Assembly: GCA_011051925.1 (NCBI GenBank)
Contig: DRKE01000142.1
Location: 1 to 11,977, forward strand
From: Deltaproteobacteria bacterium
GTDB lineage: Bacteria > Myxococcota_A > UBA9160 > UBA4427
Length of the DNA: 11,977 nt
Reading direction: 5' to 3'
Part shown: positions 5,341 through 11,863 of the stretch, in pieces
Position numbering within the stretch: position 1 is the stretch's first letter
How the letters are laid out: each line of letters opens with the position of its first letter
Program-made: the position numbers and the translations under genes
The notes under the pieces: generated by a model
What the model was told of the DNA's origin: nothing
Database searches by the model: none
What the model saw: the letters and a program-made list of their open reading frames with translations, nothing else

Positions 5341-7662
5341 CTGAGTGCCCGAACGACAGTCGTTCTCGTCGGTGGGGGCCACACGCATGTCCAGGTCCTG
5401 CGCCGCTGGGCGATGGACCCGCCGGACGACGTCCGGCTCGTCGTCGTCGTCGACCGATGCGTCGCGATGTACTCGGGCATGGTCCCGGGTTTCGTCGCGG
5501 GTGACTATGCGATGCATGAACTCGAGATCGACGTCCTGCCCCTCGCGCGCAGGGCGGATGCGGGGGTGATCGTCTCGGCCGCCCGGGACATCGATCCGGT
5601 GCGCAAGGAGATCTCGCTGGACGATCGCCCGCCCCTCCGTTTCGATCTCGCGAGCATCGACGTCGGCTCGACGGTCCGCGGCCTCGATCTGCCCGGCGTC
5701 GCCGACCACGCCCTCGCCACACGGCCGATCGGAGACTTCGTCCGGGCGGTCGACGAACGCATGGCGGCCTTCGCGAGCGCCGGACGTTCACCGCGCATCC
5801 TGATCGTCGGGGGCGGCGCCGCGGGCACGGAACTCGCCTTCACGATCGATGCCCGCCTGCGGCGTGCGGGGATCACGCCCGCGATCTCGATCGTGACGGG
5901 CGATCCGGAGTTGATGAGCGGCTCGCCGGGCCGGACGCGTCGCCTGATCGCGCGGGAAGCGGCCATGCGAGGCCTCCGACTCCATCCGGGGCTCCGGGTC
6001 GTGCGCGTCGAGGCGGAGGGGGTGGTCGCCGTTCCGATCGACCAGGCGGGCCCGGATGCCGGGCAATCCCGTCTCACGGCCGATCTCGTGGTCTGGGCGA
6101 CAGGCGCCGCCCCGATCGCCTTTCCGGAATGCGCGGGCGTCACCTGCCTGTCGCGCGATGCGACGGGTTTTCTCGAGATCCGCGACACGCTCCAGGTCGT
6201 GGGCTTCGACGATGTCTTCGCCGCCGGAGACTGCGCGCGGATGGTGGATCACCCCTGGGTTCCCCGGGCCGGCGTGTATGCCGTCCGTGCGGGGCCGATC
6301 CTCGAGGCGAATCTCCGCGCCCGCCTGGAAGACCGCCCCCTCCGGCGCTATCGACCCCAACGCGATTTCCTTTCCCTGCTCAACCTCGGAGAGGGACGCG
6401 CGGTCGGTTCGAAATGGGGCTTCGCCTTCGCCGGCTCGGCCGTCTTCCGGCTGAAGGATCGCATCGATCGCCGGTTCATGGCGCGCTTCCAGGTTCTCGA
6501 CGACGAGGGGCATCCCCGCCCCGAACTCGCCTCGCTGGGTGCGATGGCCGATTCGAGCGCGGAGGGCGACGGTGATGCCGAGATGATGTGCGGCGGCTGC
6601 GCCGCCAAGCTCGGGGCGCAACCCCTGGCCGCCGCCCTGGCGGCCCTTCCCGAAGCACCCGCCGATCCGAGCGTGCTGCTCGGGCTCGACGAGCGAGACG
6701 ACGTCGCCGCGACCCGCGACGAGTCCGGACGGATCACCCTGCATAACATCGATGTCATCCGGGCCTTCTGTGATGATCCCTGGCTGGTCGGGCGCGTCGC
6801 CGCCGTCAATGCCCTGAGCGATCTGCACGCCAAGGGTGGCCGTCCTCGGCATGCCCAGGCCATCCTCGGACTGCCGGACGCCCCGCCCGCAGAAGCCCGC
6901 GAACTCCTCTTCCAGGCCCTCGCGGGGGTCCGTTCGATTCTCGACGCCGAAGGCGTCTCCCTGCTCGGCGGACATACGACGATCGGGGACGAGCTGACCG
7001 TGGGCCTCTCCGTGACCGGCGATCTTCCCGAGGACGACGCCCTTCTACGACAGGCGGGGGCAGAGCCGGGCGACGACCTCTTCCTGACGAGCGCGCTCGG
7101 AACGGGTGTCGTGTTGGCAGCGGATCGCCTCGGCCTGGCCCGCTGCGACTGGGTCCTCCAGGCGCAAGCCTCGATGCAGCGTCTCAATCGCGTCGCGGGG
7201 CGGCTCGCCTGGAAGCTCGGCGCCCACGCCGCGACGGACGTCACGGGCTTCGGTCTGGCCGGCCATCTCCTGACGCTGCTCGATGCGGCCGATCGGACGG
7301 CGCGCCTCGACCGCGACGCCATTCCGCTCCTCCCGGGCGCTTCCTGGCTCTGGTCGACCGGCCTCCGAAGCACGGCCGATCCCGCCAATCGCGCGGCCTT
7401 CTCGCATCGGATCGTCGGCGCGACCGGAGCCGACGAAGCCTGGCTCTTCGACCCGCAGACCGCGGGCGGTCTGCTTCTGGCCATCGCCCCCGATCGTTCG
7501 GAGACCTTCGTCTCCGCCTTCGTCGAGGCCGGAGAACCCGTCCCGTCGAGAATCGGCCGGATCGCCGCCCCCGATCCGGAAACCGCATCGGCTGGACGGC
7601 TTGCGATCGAGATCGTCTCTGGCGGATCCGACGCGAGAAGTCGCTACACTCCCGCCCGATGA
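5341..7662 (+). CDS. selD: Selenide, water dikinase with N-terminal FAD/NAD(P) oxidoreductase domain (fusion)
   Basis: This 773-residue protein makes selenophosphate from selenide and ATP through its C-terminal domain; its N-terminal domain is a pyridine nucleotide-disulfide oxidoreductase-like (NDH-2/COG1252-related) module. The N-domain (about 1-390) shows VLVGGGHTHV at 8-17, SGMVPG at 45-50, DVGST, a second dinucleotide motif VGGGAAG near 156-162, the FAD-site DVFAAGD at 291-297, and LKDRIDRRFM near 371-380. The SelD domain (about 415-765) starts MMCGGCAAKLG with catalytic Cys420 and Lys423, then NALSDLHAKGG, LLGGHTTIGDE, TDVTGFGLAGHL and FDPQTAGGLLLA. The catalytic residue is Cys, not selenocysteine. 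The first ATG in frame is at 5413, but that start would delete the GGGH motif; the only upstream initiator after the ilvD stop is CTG 5341. The protein overlaps the next gene by ATGA. No selA, selB or mnmH is in the window. Fusions of this type are known. Confidence 0.92.
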   Translation: MSARTTVVLVGGGHTHVQVLRRWAMDPPDDVRLVVVVDRCVAMYSGMVPGFVAGDYAMHELEIDVLPLARRADAGVIVSAARDIDPVRKEISLDDRPPLRFDLASIDVGSTVRGLDLPGVADHALATRPIGDFVRAVDERMAAFASAGRSPRILIVGGGAAGTELAFTIDARLRRAGITPAISIVTGDPELMSGSPGRTRRLIAREAAMRGLRLHPGLRVVRVEAEGVVAVPIDQAGPDAGQSRLTADLVVWATGAAPIAFPECAGVTCLSRDATGFLEIRDTLQVVGFDDVFAAGDCARMVDHPWVPRAGVYAVRAGPILEANLRARLEDRPLRRYRPQRDFLSLLNLGEGRAVGSKWGFAFAGSAVFRLKDRIDRRFMARFQVLDDEGHPRPELASLGAMADSSAEGDGDAEMMCGGCAAKLGAQPLAAALAALPEAPADPSVLLGLDERDDVAATRDESGRITLHNIDVIRAFCDDPWLVGRVAAVNALSDLHAKGGRPRHAQAILGLPDAPPAEARELLFQALAGVRSILDAEGVSLLGGHTTIGDELTVGLSVTGDLPEDDALLRQAGAEPGDDLFLTSALGTGVVLAADRLGLARCDWVLQAQASMQRLNRVAGRLAWKLGAHAATDVTGFGLAGHLLTLLDAADRTARLDRDAIPLLPGASWLWSTGLRSTADPANRAAFSHRIVGATGADEAWLFDPQTAGGLLLAIAPDRSETFVSAFVEAGEPVPSRIGRIAAPDPETASAGRLAIEIVSGGSDARSRYTPAR
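5351..5365 (+). other. Short perfect palindrome at the 5' end of the selD fusion
   Basis: GAACGAC-A-GTCGTTC is a perfect 7-base inverted repeat around one central base. In RNA it would form a 6-pair hairpin with a CAG loop, starting 10 bases after the proposed CTG start and 16 bases after the ilvD TGA. A hairpin just downstream of a weak start codon can aid initiation by pausing the ribosome, but this role is only inferred. Confidence 0.35.
7645..7650 (+). promoter_or_regulatory. Possible -10 hexamer TACACT just before the kinase-like gene
   Basis: GCTACACT lies inside the last codons of selD and ends 8 bases before the ATG at 7659; no Shine-Dalgarno stands in front of that ATG. This would allow a near-leaderless secondary transcript for the kinase gene in addition to read-through from selD. 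The motif shares the C-TAnnCT pattern with the sites at 786 and 3454. No -35 box is recognised. Confidence 0.35.
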
Positions 7663-8696
7663 AGGGTATCGCGCAAGATCGACTCGAAGCCTATTTCGCC
7701 GAGCACGTGGACGGAGTCGAGCTTCCGCTCCGCTTCGAACTGATCACCGGCGGCCGCTCCAACCTCACCTATCTCGTCGAAGACGCGAAGGGCCGGAAGA
7801 GGGTGCTCCGGCGGCCTCCGACCGGGGCCGTCCTCGCGACCGCCCACGACATGGGGCGCGAATATCGGATCCTTTCGGGACTGGCCGGAACCGACGTCCC
7901 CGTCCCGAAGACCCTCGCGCTCTGCCAGGACGAGTCGGTCAACGACGCCCCCTTCTACGTCATGGAGTACGTCGAGGGCGACGTCCTCGTCGGACCCGAG
8001 ATGACCGCAGAACGCGTTCCGGCGGAGAAGCGTCATGAACTCGGCATGAACGTGATCGAGGTCCTGGCGAGTCTGCATTGCGTCGAACCCGATGACGTGG
8101 GACTCGGCGATCTCGGACGGCGCGAGGCCTATCTCGCGCGTCAGCTGAAGCGCTGGCGGACCCAATGGGAGAAATCGAAGACCCGCGAGCTGCCGGCGAT
8201 GGAGGAGGCCCACGCGCTGCTCGAGGCGAAGATGCCGGAGCAGAAGGCCGCTGCGATCGTCCACGGCGATTATCGCATGGGCAATTTCCTGACCGACGGT
8301 GCCCACGGCCGGATCGCCGCCGTGCTCGACTGGGAACTGTGCACCCTCGGCGACCCCCTGGCCGACGTCGGCTACCTGATGAACGACTGGAATGGACCGG
8401 ACGATTCGCGCCCGACCGCCAGCGGAACCGGCCTGTCCGCCATTTCCTGTGGTGGCTTTCCGACGCGTGAAGCGATGCTGGCGCGCTATGAAGAGCTGAC
8501 GGGATTCAGCACGAAGGGCGTCGACTACTATCGGGCCTTCCAGTACTGGCGCCTCGCGGCCATCGTCGAAGGCGTGCTGTCCCGCTACCAGCAGGGTGTG
8601 ATGGGCGACGCCGTCGATATCCGCGTCTACCAGGCCCAGACCGACGCCCTCGCATCGGCCGCGCTGGAGCTGGCCCGCTCGGACAACCTCCACTGA
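7659..8696 (+). CDS. APH-fold phosphotransferase of the ACAD10/ACAD11 kinase type
   Basis: This 345-residue protein has the aminoglycoside/choline-kinase fold. It shows GGRSNLTYLVE near residues 31-41 (nucleotide loop), VLRRPPTGAVLATAHDMGRE near 48-67 (typical of the subgroup related to the kinase half of ACAD10/11), PFYVMEYVEG (hinge), the catalytic HGDYRMGN at 202-209 with Asp204 as base, and AVLDWE with the metal-binding Asp224. Mammalian ACAD10/11 kinase domains phosphorylate 4-hydroxyacyl-CoAs for hydroxy-fatty acid breakdown; bacterial members often sit beside acyl-CoA dehydrogenases, but none is present here. True antibiotic resistance activity is unlikely from this subgroup signature. 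The start overlaps the selD stop by ATGA, implying coupling, and dctP follows after 30 bases. The fold is certain; the substrate is not known. Confidence 0.88.
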   Translation: MKGIAQDRLEAYFAEHVDGVELPLRFELITGGRSNLTYLVEDAKGRKRVLRRPPTGAVLATAHDMGREYRILSGLAGTDVPVPKTLALCQDESVNDAPFYVMEYVEGDVLVGPEMTAERVPAEKRHELGMNVIEVLASLHCVEPDDVGLGDLGRREAYLARQLKRWRTQWEKSKTRELPAMEEAHALLEAKMPEQKAAAIVHGDYRMGNFLTDGAHGRIAAVLDWELCTLGDPLADVGYLMNDWNGPDDSRPTASGTGLSAISCGGFPTREAMLARYEELTGFSTKGVDYYRAFQYWRLAAIVEGVLSRYQQGVMGDAVDIRVYQAQTDALASAALELARSDNLH

Positions 8697-8698
8697 AA

Positions 8699-8715
8699 GC
8701 CATCCCCAGGGTGGC
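8699..8715 (+). other. Stem-loop in the 30-base gap before dctP
   Basis: GCCATCC-CCA-GGGTGGC folds into a 7-pair stem (one U-G pair) with a 3-base loop, immediately after the kinase stop and about 11 bases before the dctP ATG. It lacks a T-run. It could be a transcript-processing or partial termination point separating the TRAP genes from the upstream operon, or a chance structure in GC-rich DNA. Confidence 0.3.
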
Positions 8716-8726
8716 GGACTCCCGGG

Positions 8727-9821
8727 ATGTCGAAACGCGAAGCTCTCGTCGCCGTCTTGATCGCCTTCGCCGCGGGCCTCCTCGCCGCCGCTTCGCTCGG
8801 CGGGCCGCGAGCCGTCGGGTCGGGGTCCGAAACCGTCTCCGAAGCCGTCGGAGACGCGAACCCGCTTCCGACGACGGCCCCCCGGCTTCGCTGGCGGGTC
8901 ACGAGCGCCTTCGGCACGAACCTGCCGACCCTCGGCGAGAATCCCGTCGAAGTCGCCGATCGCCTGCGCAGGGCGAGCGCCGGACGGATCGACTGGACGA
9001 TCGACGATCCCGGTGAAGTCGTGCCGGCCTTCGCGATCGTCGATGCCGTTCGCGCGGGAAAGATCGAGGCCGGGTACACCTGGCTGGGCTACGACCAGGG
9101 GCGCCTCCCGGTCTCGGTCCTCTTCGGCGCCGTGCCCTTCGGCATGACGCCCTGGGAATACTCGGCCTGGTGGGTGCGCGGTGGCGGCCGCGAGCTGGCC
9201 CGGGAGATCTATCGACCCCTGGGCATCGAACCGATTCTCTGTGGGATGATCGGGCCCGAAACCGCGGGCTGGTTCCGCAAGGAGATCCGGACCCCCGACG
9301 ATCTCTCGGGACTGAAGATCCGCTTCGCGGGCCTCGGCGGACGCACGCTCCAGAAACTGGGGGCCTCGGTCACGATGTTGCCGGGCGGCGAGATCTTCCA
9401 GGCCCTCGAGAAGGGGGCGATCGACGCCACCGAGTTCTCGCTGCCCGAGGTCGATGCCCGACTCGGTTTCGATCGCGTGGCCCGTTTCAACTATTTCCCG
9501 GGCTGGCACCAACCCCATACCGCCTTCCATCTCGTCGTCCACGAAGCGACCTGGCGGGCGCTTCCCGAGCCGACCCGCGAATTGATCGAACTCGCCTGCG
9601 GCGACGGGGTCCATCGGAATCTCGCCAACGCCGAGGCGGCCCAGGGTCCGGCGATCGCCGAATCCGAGCGACGGGGTGTCGTCACGCGGGCGCTGTCACC
9701 CGGATTGCTCCGCGCCCTCGAGACGGCCGCCCACGAGGTGCTTCGGGAAGAGGCGGCCGCCGACCCGGATTTCGCGCGCGTGCTCGACCACCAGCGGCGC
9801 TTCCGCGCGCGTTATGCCTAG
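8727..9821 (+). CDS. dctP: TRAP transporter solute-binding protein, DctP family
   Basis: This 364-residue periplasmic binding protein captures an organic acid for the TRAP permease. A signal peptide or membrane anchor occupies residues 1-24. Family features are SAFGTNLPTLGENPVEVADR, the DAVRAGKIEAGY region, FGAVPFGMTPWEYSAWW, GPETAGWFRKEI (Glu178), DDLSGLKIRFAGLGG with the carboxylate-binding Arg199, GGEIFQALEKGAIDATEFS (Phe237) and NYFPGWHQPH (Gln262). These place it near the TakP/alpha-keto-acid type, in the subgroup that has DATEFS and GWHQ in place of DATEW and GWHE. The likely ligand is a mono- or dicarboxylate, but which one cannot be read off. No strong Shine-Dalgarno is seen; ATG 8727 is chosen because it directly precedes the signal peptide. 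dctQ starts 94 bases downstream and dctM follows, forming a complete set. Confidence 0.93.
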   Translation: MSKREALVAVLIAFAAGLLAAASLGGPRAVGSGSETVSEAVGDANPLPTTAPRLRWRVTSAFGTNLPTLGENPVEVADRLRRASAGRIDWTIDDPGEVVPAFAIVDAVRAGKIEAGYTWLGYDQGRLPVSVLFGAVPFGMTPWEYSAWWVRGGGRELAREIYRPLGIEPILCGMIGPETAGWFRKEIRTPDDLSGLKIRFAGLGGRTLQKLGASVTMLPGGEIFQALEKGAIDATEFSLPEVDARLGFDRVARFNYFPGWHQPHTAFHLVVHEATWRALPEPTRELIELACGDGVHRNLANAEAAQGPAIAESERRGVVTRALSPGLLRALETAAHEVLREEAAADPDFARVLDHQRRFRARYA

Positions 9822-9915
9822 TGGCGCGATCTCGCCTATCCCGCTCGGATGCCGCCGGGGCCTCGAGAGCCCGGCGCGGTTTCCGGGTCCAGGCGGGCCG
9901 GATCGGAATTCCCGG

Positions 9916-10446
9916 ATGGGGGATGAGGCCCGACCCGGACGCTCGCGCCTCGAGGTCACGCTCGATCTCGTCACGGACCTCTCCTCGTGGGTCTGGCTGG
10001 CTCTCATCGCCGTCATCGTCGTCGCCGTCGTGCTTCGCTTCGTCTTCAGTCTCGGCCGGATCGAGCTCGAAGAGCTGCAATGGCATCTCTACGCCGTGGG
10101 TTTCCTGATGGGCATCGTGGCCTGTACGGGCTTCGACCGACACGTCCGCGTCGACGTCTTCCGGGAACGGATGTCGGCTCGCCTCCGGGATTGGATCGAC
10201 TTCTACGGGATCCTGCTCCTGCAGCTTCCTTTTCTGGCCCTCGTCCTCTGGAGCGCCCTCCCCTTCGTCGTCGACAGTTTCGTCGCGGGCGAACGATCCG
10301 CATCGGCCGGCGGACTGCCCTTCCGCTGGATCCTGAAATCGATGCTGCCGATCTCCTTCGTTCTCCTCGCCCTGGCGACGCTCTCACGCCTCGTCCGCGT
10401 CGGGCGTCGCCTCTTCGGTGACGGGGATCCGGGTGGCGGACGATGA
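9916..10446 (+). CDS. dctQ: TRAP transporter small membrane subunit, DctQ family
   Basis: This 176-residue integral membrane protein is the small TRAP subunit that works with DctM in the cytoplasmic membrane. Four hydrophobic segments are visible at about residues 22-46, 56-73, 96-118 and 143-160. The family hallmarks ELQWHLYAVGFLMG, DRHVRVDVFRERMS and GGLPFRWILKSMLPISF are present, matching the TakP-associated DctQ type. The reading frame is open further upstream to an ATG at 9676 inside dctP, but that extension is arginine/proline-rich shadow sequence. ATG 9916 gives the usual family length, although its ribosome site is weak. The stop overlaps the dctM start as ATGA at 10443-10446, so the two membrane subunits are translationally coupled. 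Confidence 0.9.
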   Translation: MGDEARPGRSRLEVTLDLVTDLSSWVWLALIAVIVVAVVLRFVFSLGRIELEELQWHLYAVGFLMGIVACTGFDRHVRVDVFRERMSARLRDWIDFYGILLLQLPFLALVLWSALPFVVDSFVAGERSASAGGLPFRWILKSMLPISFVLLALATLSRLVRVGRRLFGDGDPGGGR

Positions 10447-11798
10447 CCCCCCGCGAATGGCTCGCGGTCGCGATGTTCGCGGCCTTCATCCTGGGCATCC
10501 TCTGCGGCTTCCCCGTCGCCTGGGTGCTCGGTGGCGTCGCCGTCCTCTTCACGGCGCTCGCGATCCTCGTGCAACGGGACTTCGGCCATTTCACGGGCGT
10601 CGACTGGAGTTATGCGTCGCTGGTGGCGGATCGGCTCTGGAGCCTGATGGACAACTGGGTCCTCGTGGCGCTCCCGATGTTCATCTGCATGGGCCTCCTG
10701 CTCGATCGATCGGGCATCGCAGCCGATCTCATGCGGGACGTCTCGCGCCTCTTCGGTCGGATGCGGGGCGGGCTCGCCGTGACGGTGGCGCTGATCGGCG
10801 TCGTCCTGGCGGCCAGTACGGGGATCATCGGGGCCTCGGTCGTCCTCCTCGCCCTGCTCGGTCTGCCGCCCATGCTCGACGCCCGCTACGCCCCGACCTT
10901 CGCCGCCGGCACGGTCTGCGCGGTCGGCACGCTGGGCATCCTGATTCCGCCGAGCATCATGCTCGTCCTGATGGCCGACCGGCTCGCGATCCCGGTGGGC
11001 GATCTCTTCCTGGGGGCCTTCCTGCCCGGACTCGTCCTGGCCGGACTCTATGTCGCGTACCTGATCGCCTGGCCGCGTTTCCGACCCGAGGTCGCCCCCG
11101 CACCCGACGAGGCCGAAGTCGTCGATCTCGCGCTTCTCGCCTCGGTCTTCCGGGACATCGTGCCCGCGGCGGCGCTGATCCTGACCGTTCTCGGCAGCAT
11201 CTTCTTCGGCATCGCGACCCCGACGGAGGCCTCGGGGGTCGGCGCCTTCGGCGCGCTCCTGCTGGCCAGCTGGCGCCGGCGACTCGGCTGGCGCGTCCTG
11301 CGCGGCGTGCTCCGCGAAACGACGCTCACGACGGGCTATCTCTTCGGCATCTTCGTCGGCGCTTCGGCCTTTGCCCTCGTGCTTCGGGGTCTCGGCGGCG
11401 ACGAGCTGATCGCACGGGCACTGCTGGGGCTGCCCTTCGGCCCGAACGGCGTCGTCCTCACGATCCTCTTCGTCACCTTCCTGCTGGGCTTCTTTCTCGA
11501 TTGGATCGAGATCACCTTCATCGTCCTGCCCCTGGTCGCGCCGGTGGTCGTCGGGCTGGGCTTCGACCTCGTCTGGTTCACCGTCCTCTTCGCCGTGTGT
11601 CTCCAGACCTCGTTCCTGACTCCGCCGGTGGGTTTCGCCCTCTTCTACGTGAAGGGCGTCGCGCCCCCCGAGATCGACGTCTGGACCCTCTATGTCGGAA
11701 TCCTTCCCTTCGTGGGCTTGCAGCTCGTGGGTCTCGGGCTCATCTTTGCGTGGCCCGAGCTGGCGACCTGGCTGCCTGGGCTCGCCTATTCGAATTGA
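10443..11798 (+). CDS. dctM: TRAP transporter large permease, DctM family
   Basis: This 451-residue protein is the ion-coupled permease that moves substrate delivered by DctP across the inner membrane. It has about twelve hydrophobic segments from end to end. Recognisable blocks are GILCGFPVAWVLGGVAVLF at the N-terminus, WVLVALPMFICMGLLLDRSG, STGIIGASVVLLALLGLPPM, the diagnostic GTLGILIPPSIMLVLMADRL, GDLFLGAFLPGLVLAGLYV, IATPTEASGVGAFGALLLA and, near the C-terminus, LDWIEITFIVLPLVAPVV and TSFLTPPVGFALFYVKG. Length and architecture are complete and normal. It overlaps dctQ by 4 bases. The final codons (AYSN, stop) run directly into a 13-bp palindromic tandem repeat, so the 3' end of the transcript would carry that structure. 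Confidence 0.96.
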   Translation: MTPREWLAVAMFAAFILGILCGFPVAWVLGGVAVLFTALAILVQRDFGHFTGVDWSYASLVADRLWSLMDNWVLVALPMFICMGLLLDRSGIAADLMRDVSRLFGRMRGGLAVTVALIGVVLAASTGIIGASVVLLALLGLPPMLDARYAPTFAAGTVCAVGTLGILIPPSIMLVLMADRLAIPVGDLFLGAFLPGLVLAGLYVAYLIAWPRFRPEVAPAPDEAEVVDLALLASVFRDIVPAAALILTVLGSIFFGIATPTEASGVGAFGALLLASWRRRLGWRVLRGVLRETTLTTGYLFGIFVGASAFALVLRGLGGDELIARALLGLPFGPNGVVLTILFVTFLLGFFLDWIEITFIVLPLVAPVVVGLGFDLVWFTVLFAVCLQTSFLTPPVGFALFYVKGVAPPEIDVWTLYVGILPFVGLQLVGLGLIFAWPELATWLPGLAYSN

Positions 11799-11829
11799 TT
11801 CGTCGAATCGATTCGTCGAATCGATTCGG
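11797..11829 (+). repeat. Tandem 13-bp palindromic repeat after dctM
   Basis: GATTCGTCGAATC occurs twice in direct tandem (11797-11809 and 11810-11822), followed by a partial third copy GATTCGG. Each unit is itself a 6+1+6 palindrome. The two units can fold into a stem of about ten pairs with one T-T mismatch and a TCGA loop. The block is AT-richer than the surroundings and starts inside the dctM stop codon. It may serve as a terminator-like or processing structure, or as a protein-binding tandem site; no T-run follows. Confidence 0.7.
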
Positions 11830-11863
11830 GAACCCTCGAGACGGGCAGGGAGAAACCTTCGCA

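Noticed and set aside
4035..5504. 489-codon + strand frame overlapping ilvD
   Set aside because: Arginine-rich out-of-frame translation of ilvD with no domain signal.
3361..5709. 782-codon open frame on the - strand opposite ilvD and the start of selD
   Set aside because: It mirrors strongly conserved IlvD coding sequence. Long antisense frames are expected in GC-rich genes, and its translation resembles no family (low complexity, rich in D, R, G and E).
6590..6612. Selenocysteine in the SelD active site, as in some SelD proteins
   Set aside because: The codon at the catalytic position is TGC (Cys420), with Lys423 intact; no in-frame TGA is present.
7644..9614. 656-codon open frame on the - strand opposite the kinase and dctP genes
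   Set aside because: Shadow of two confidently identified + strand genes; no recognisable domain or ribosome site.
9676..9915. Upstream ATG extension of DctQ
   Set aside because: It would overlap the end of dctP by about 145 bases and adds 80 residues of Arg/Pro/Ser-rich sequence not found in DctQ proteins.
9822..9915. GC-rich partial hairpin between dctP and dctQ as a terminator
   Set aside because: The pairing is imperfect and short, no T-run follows, and the genes form one transporter set, so I did not list it.
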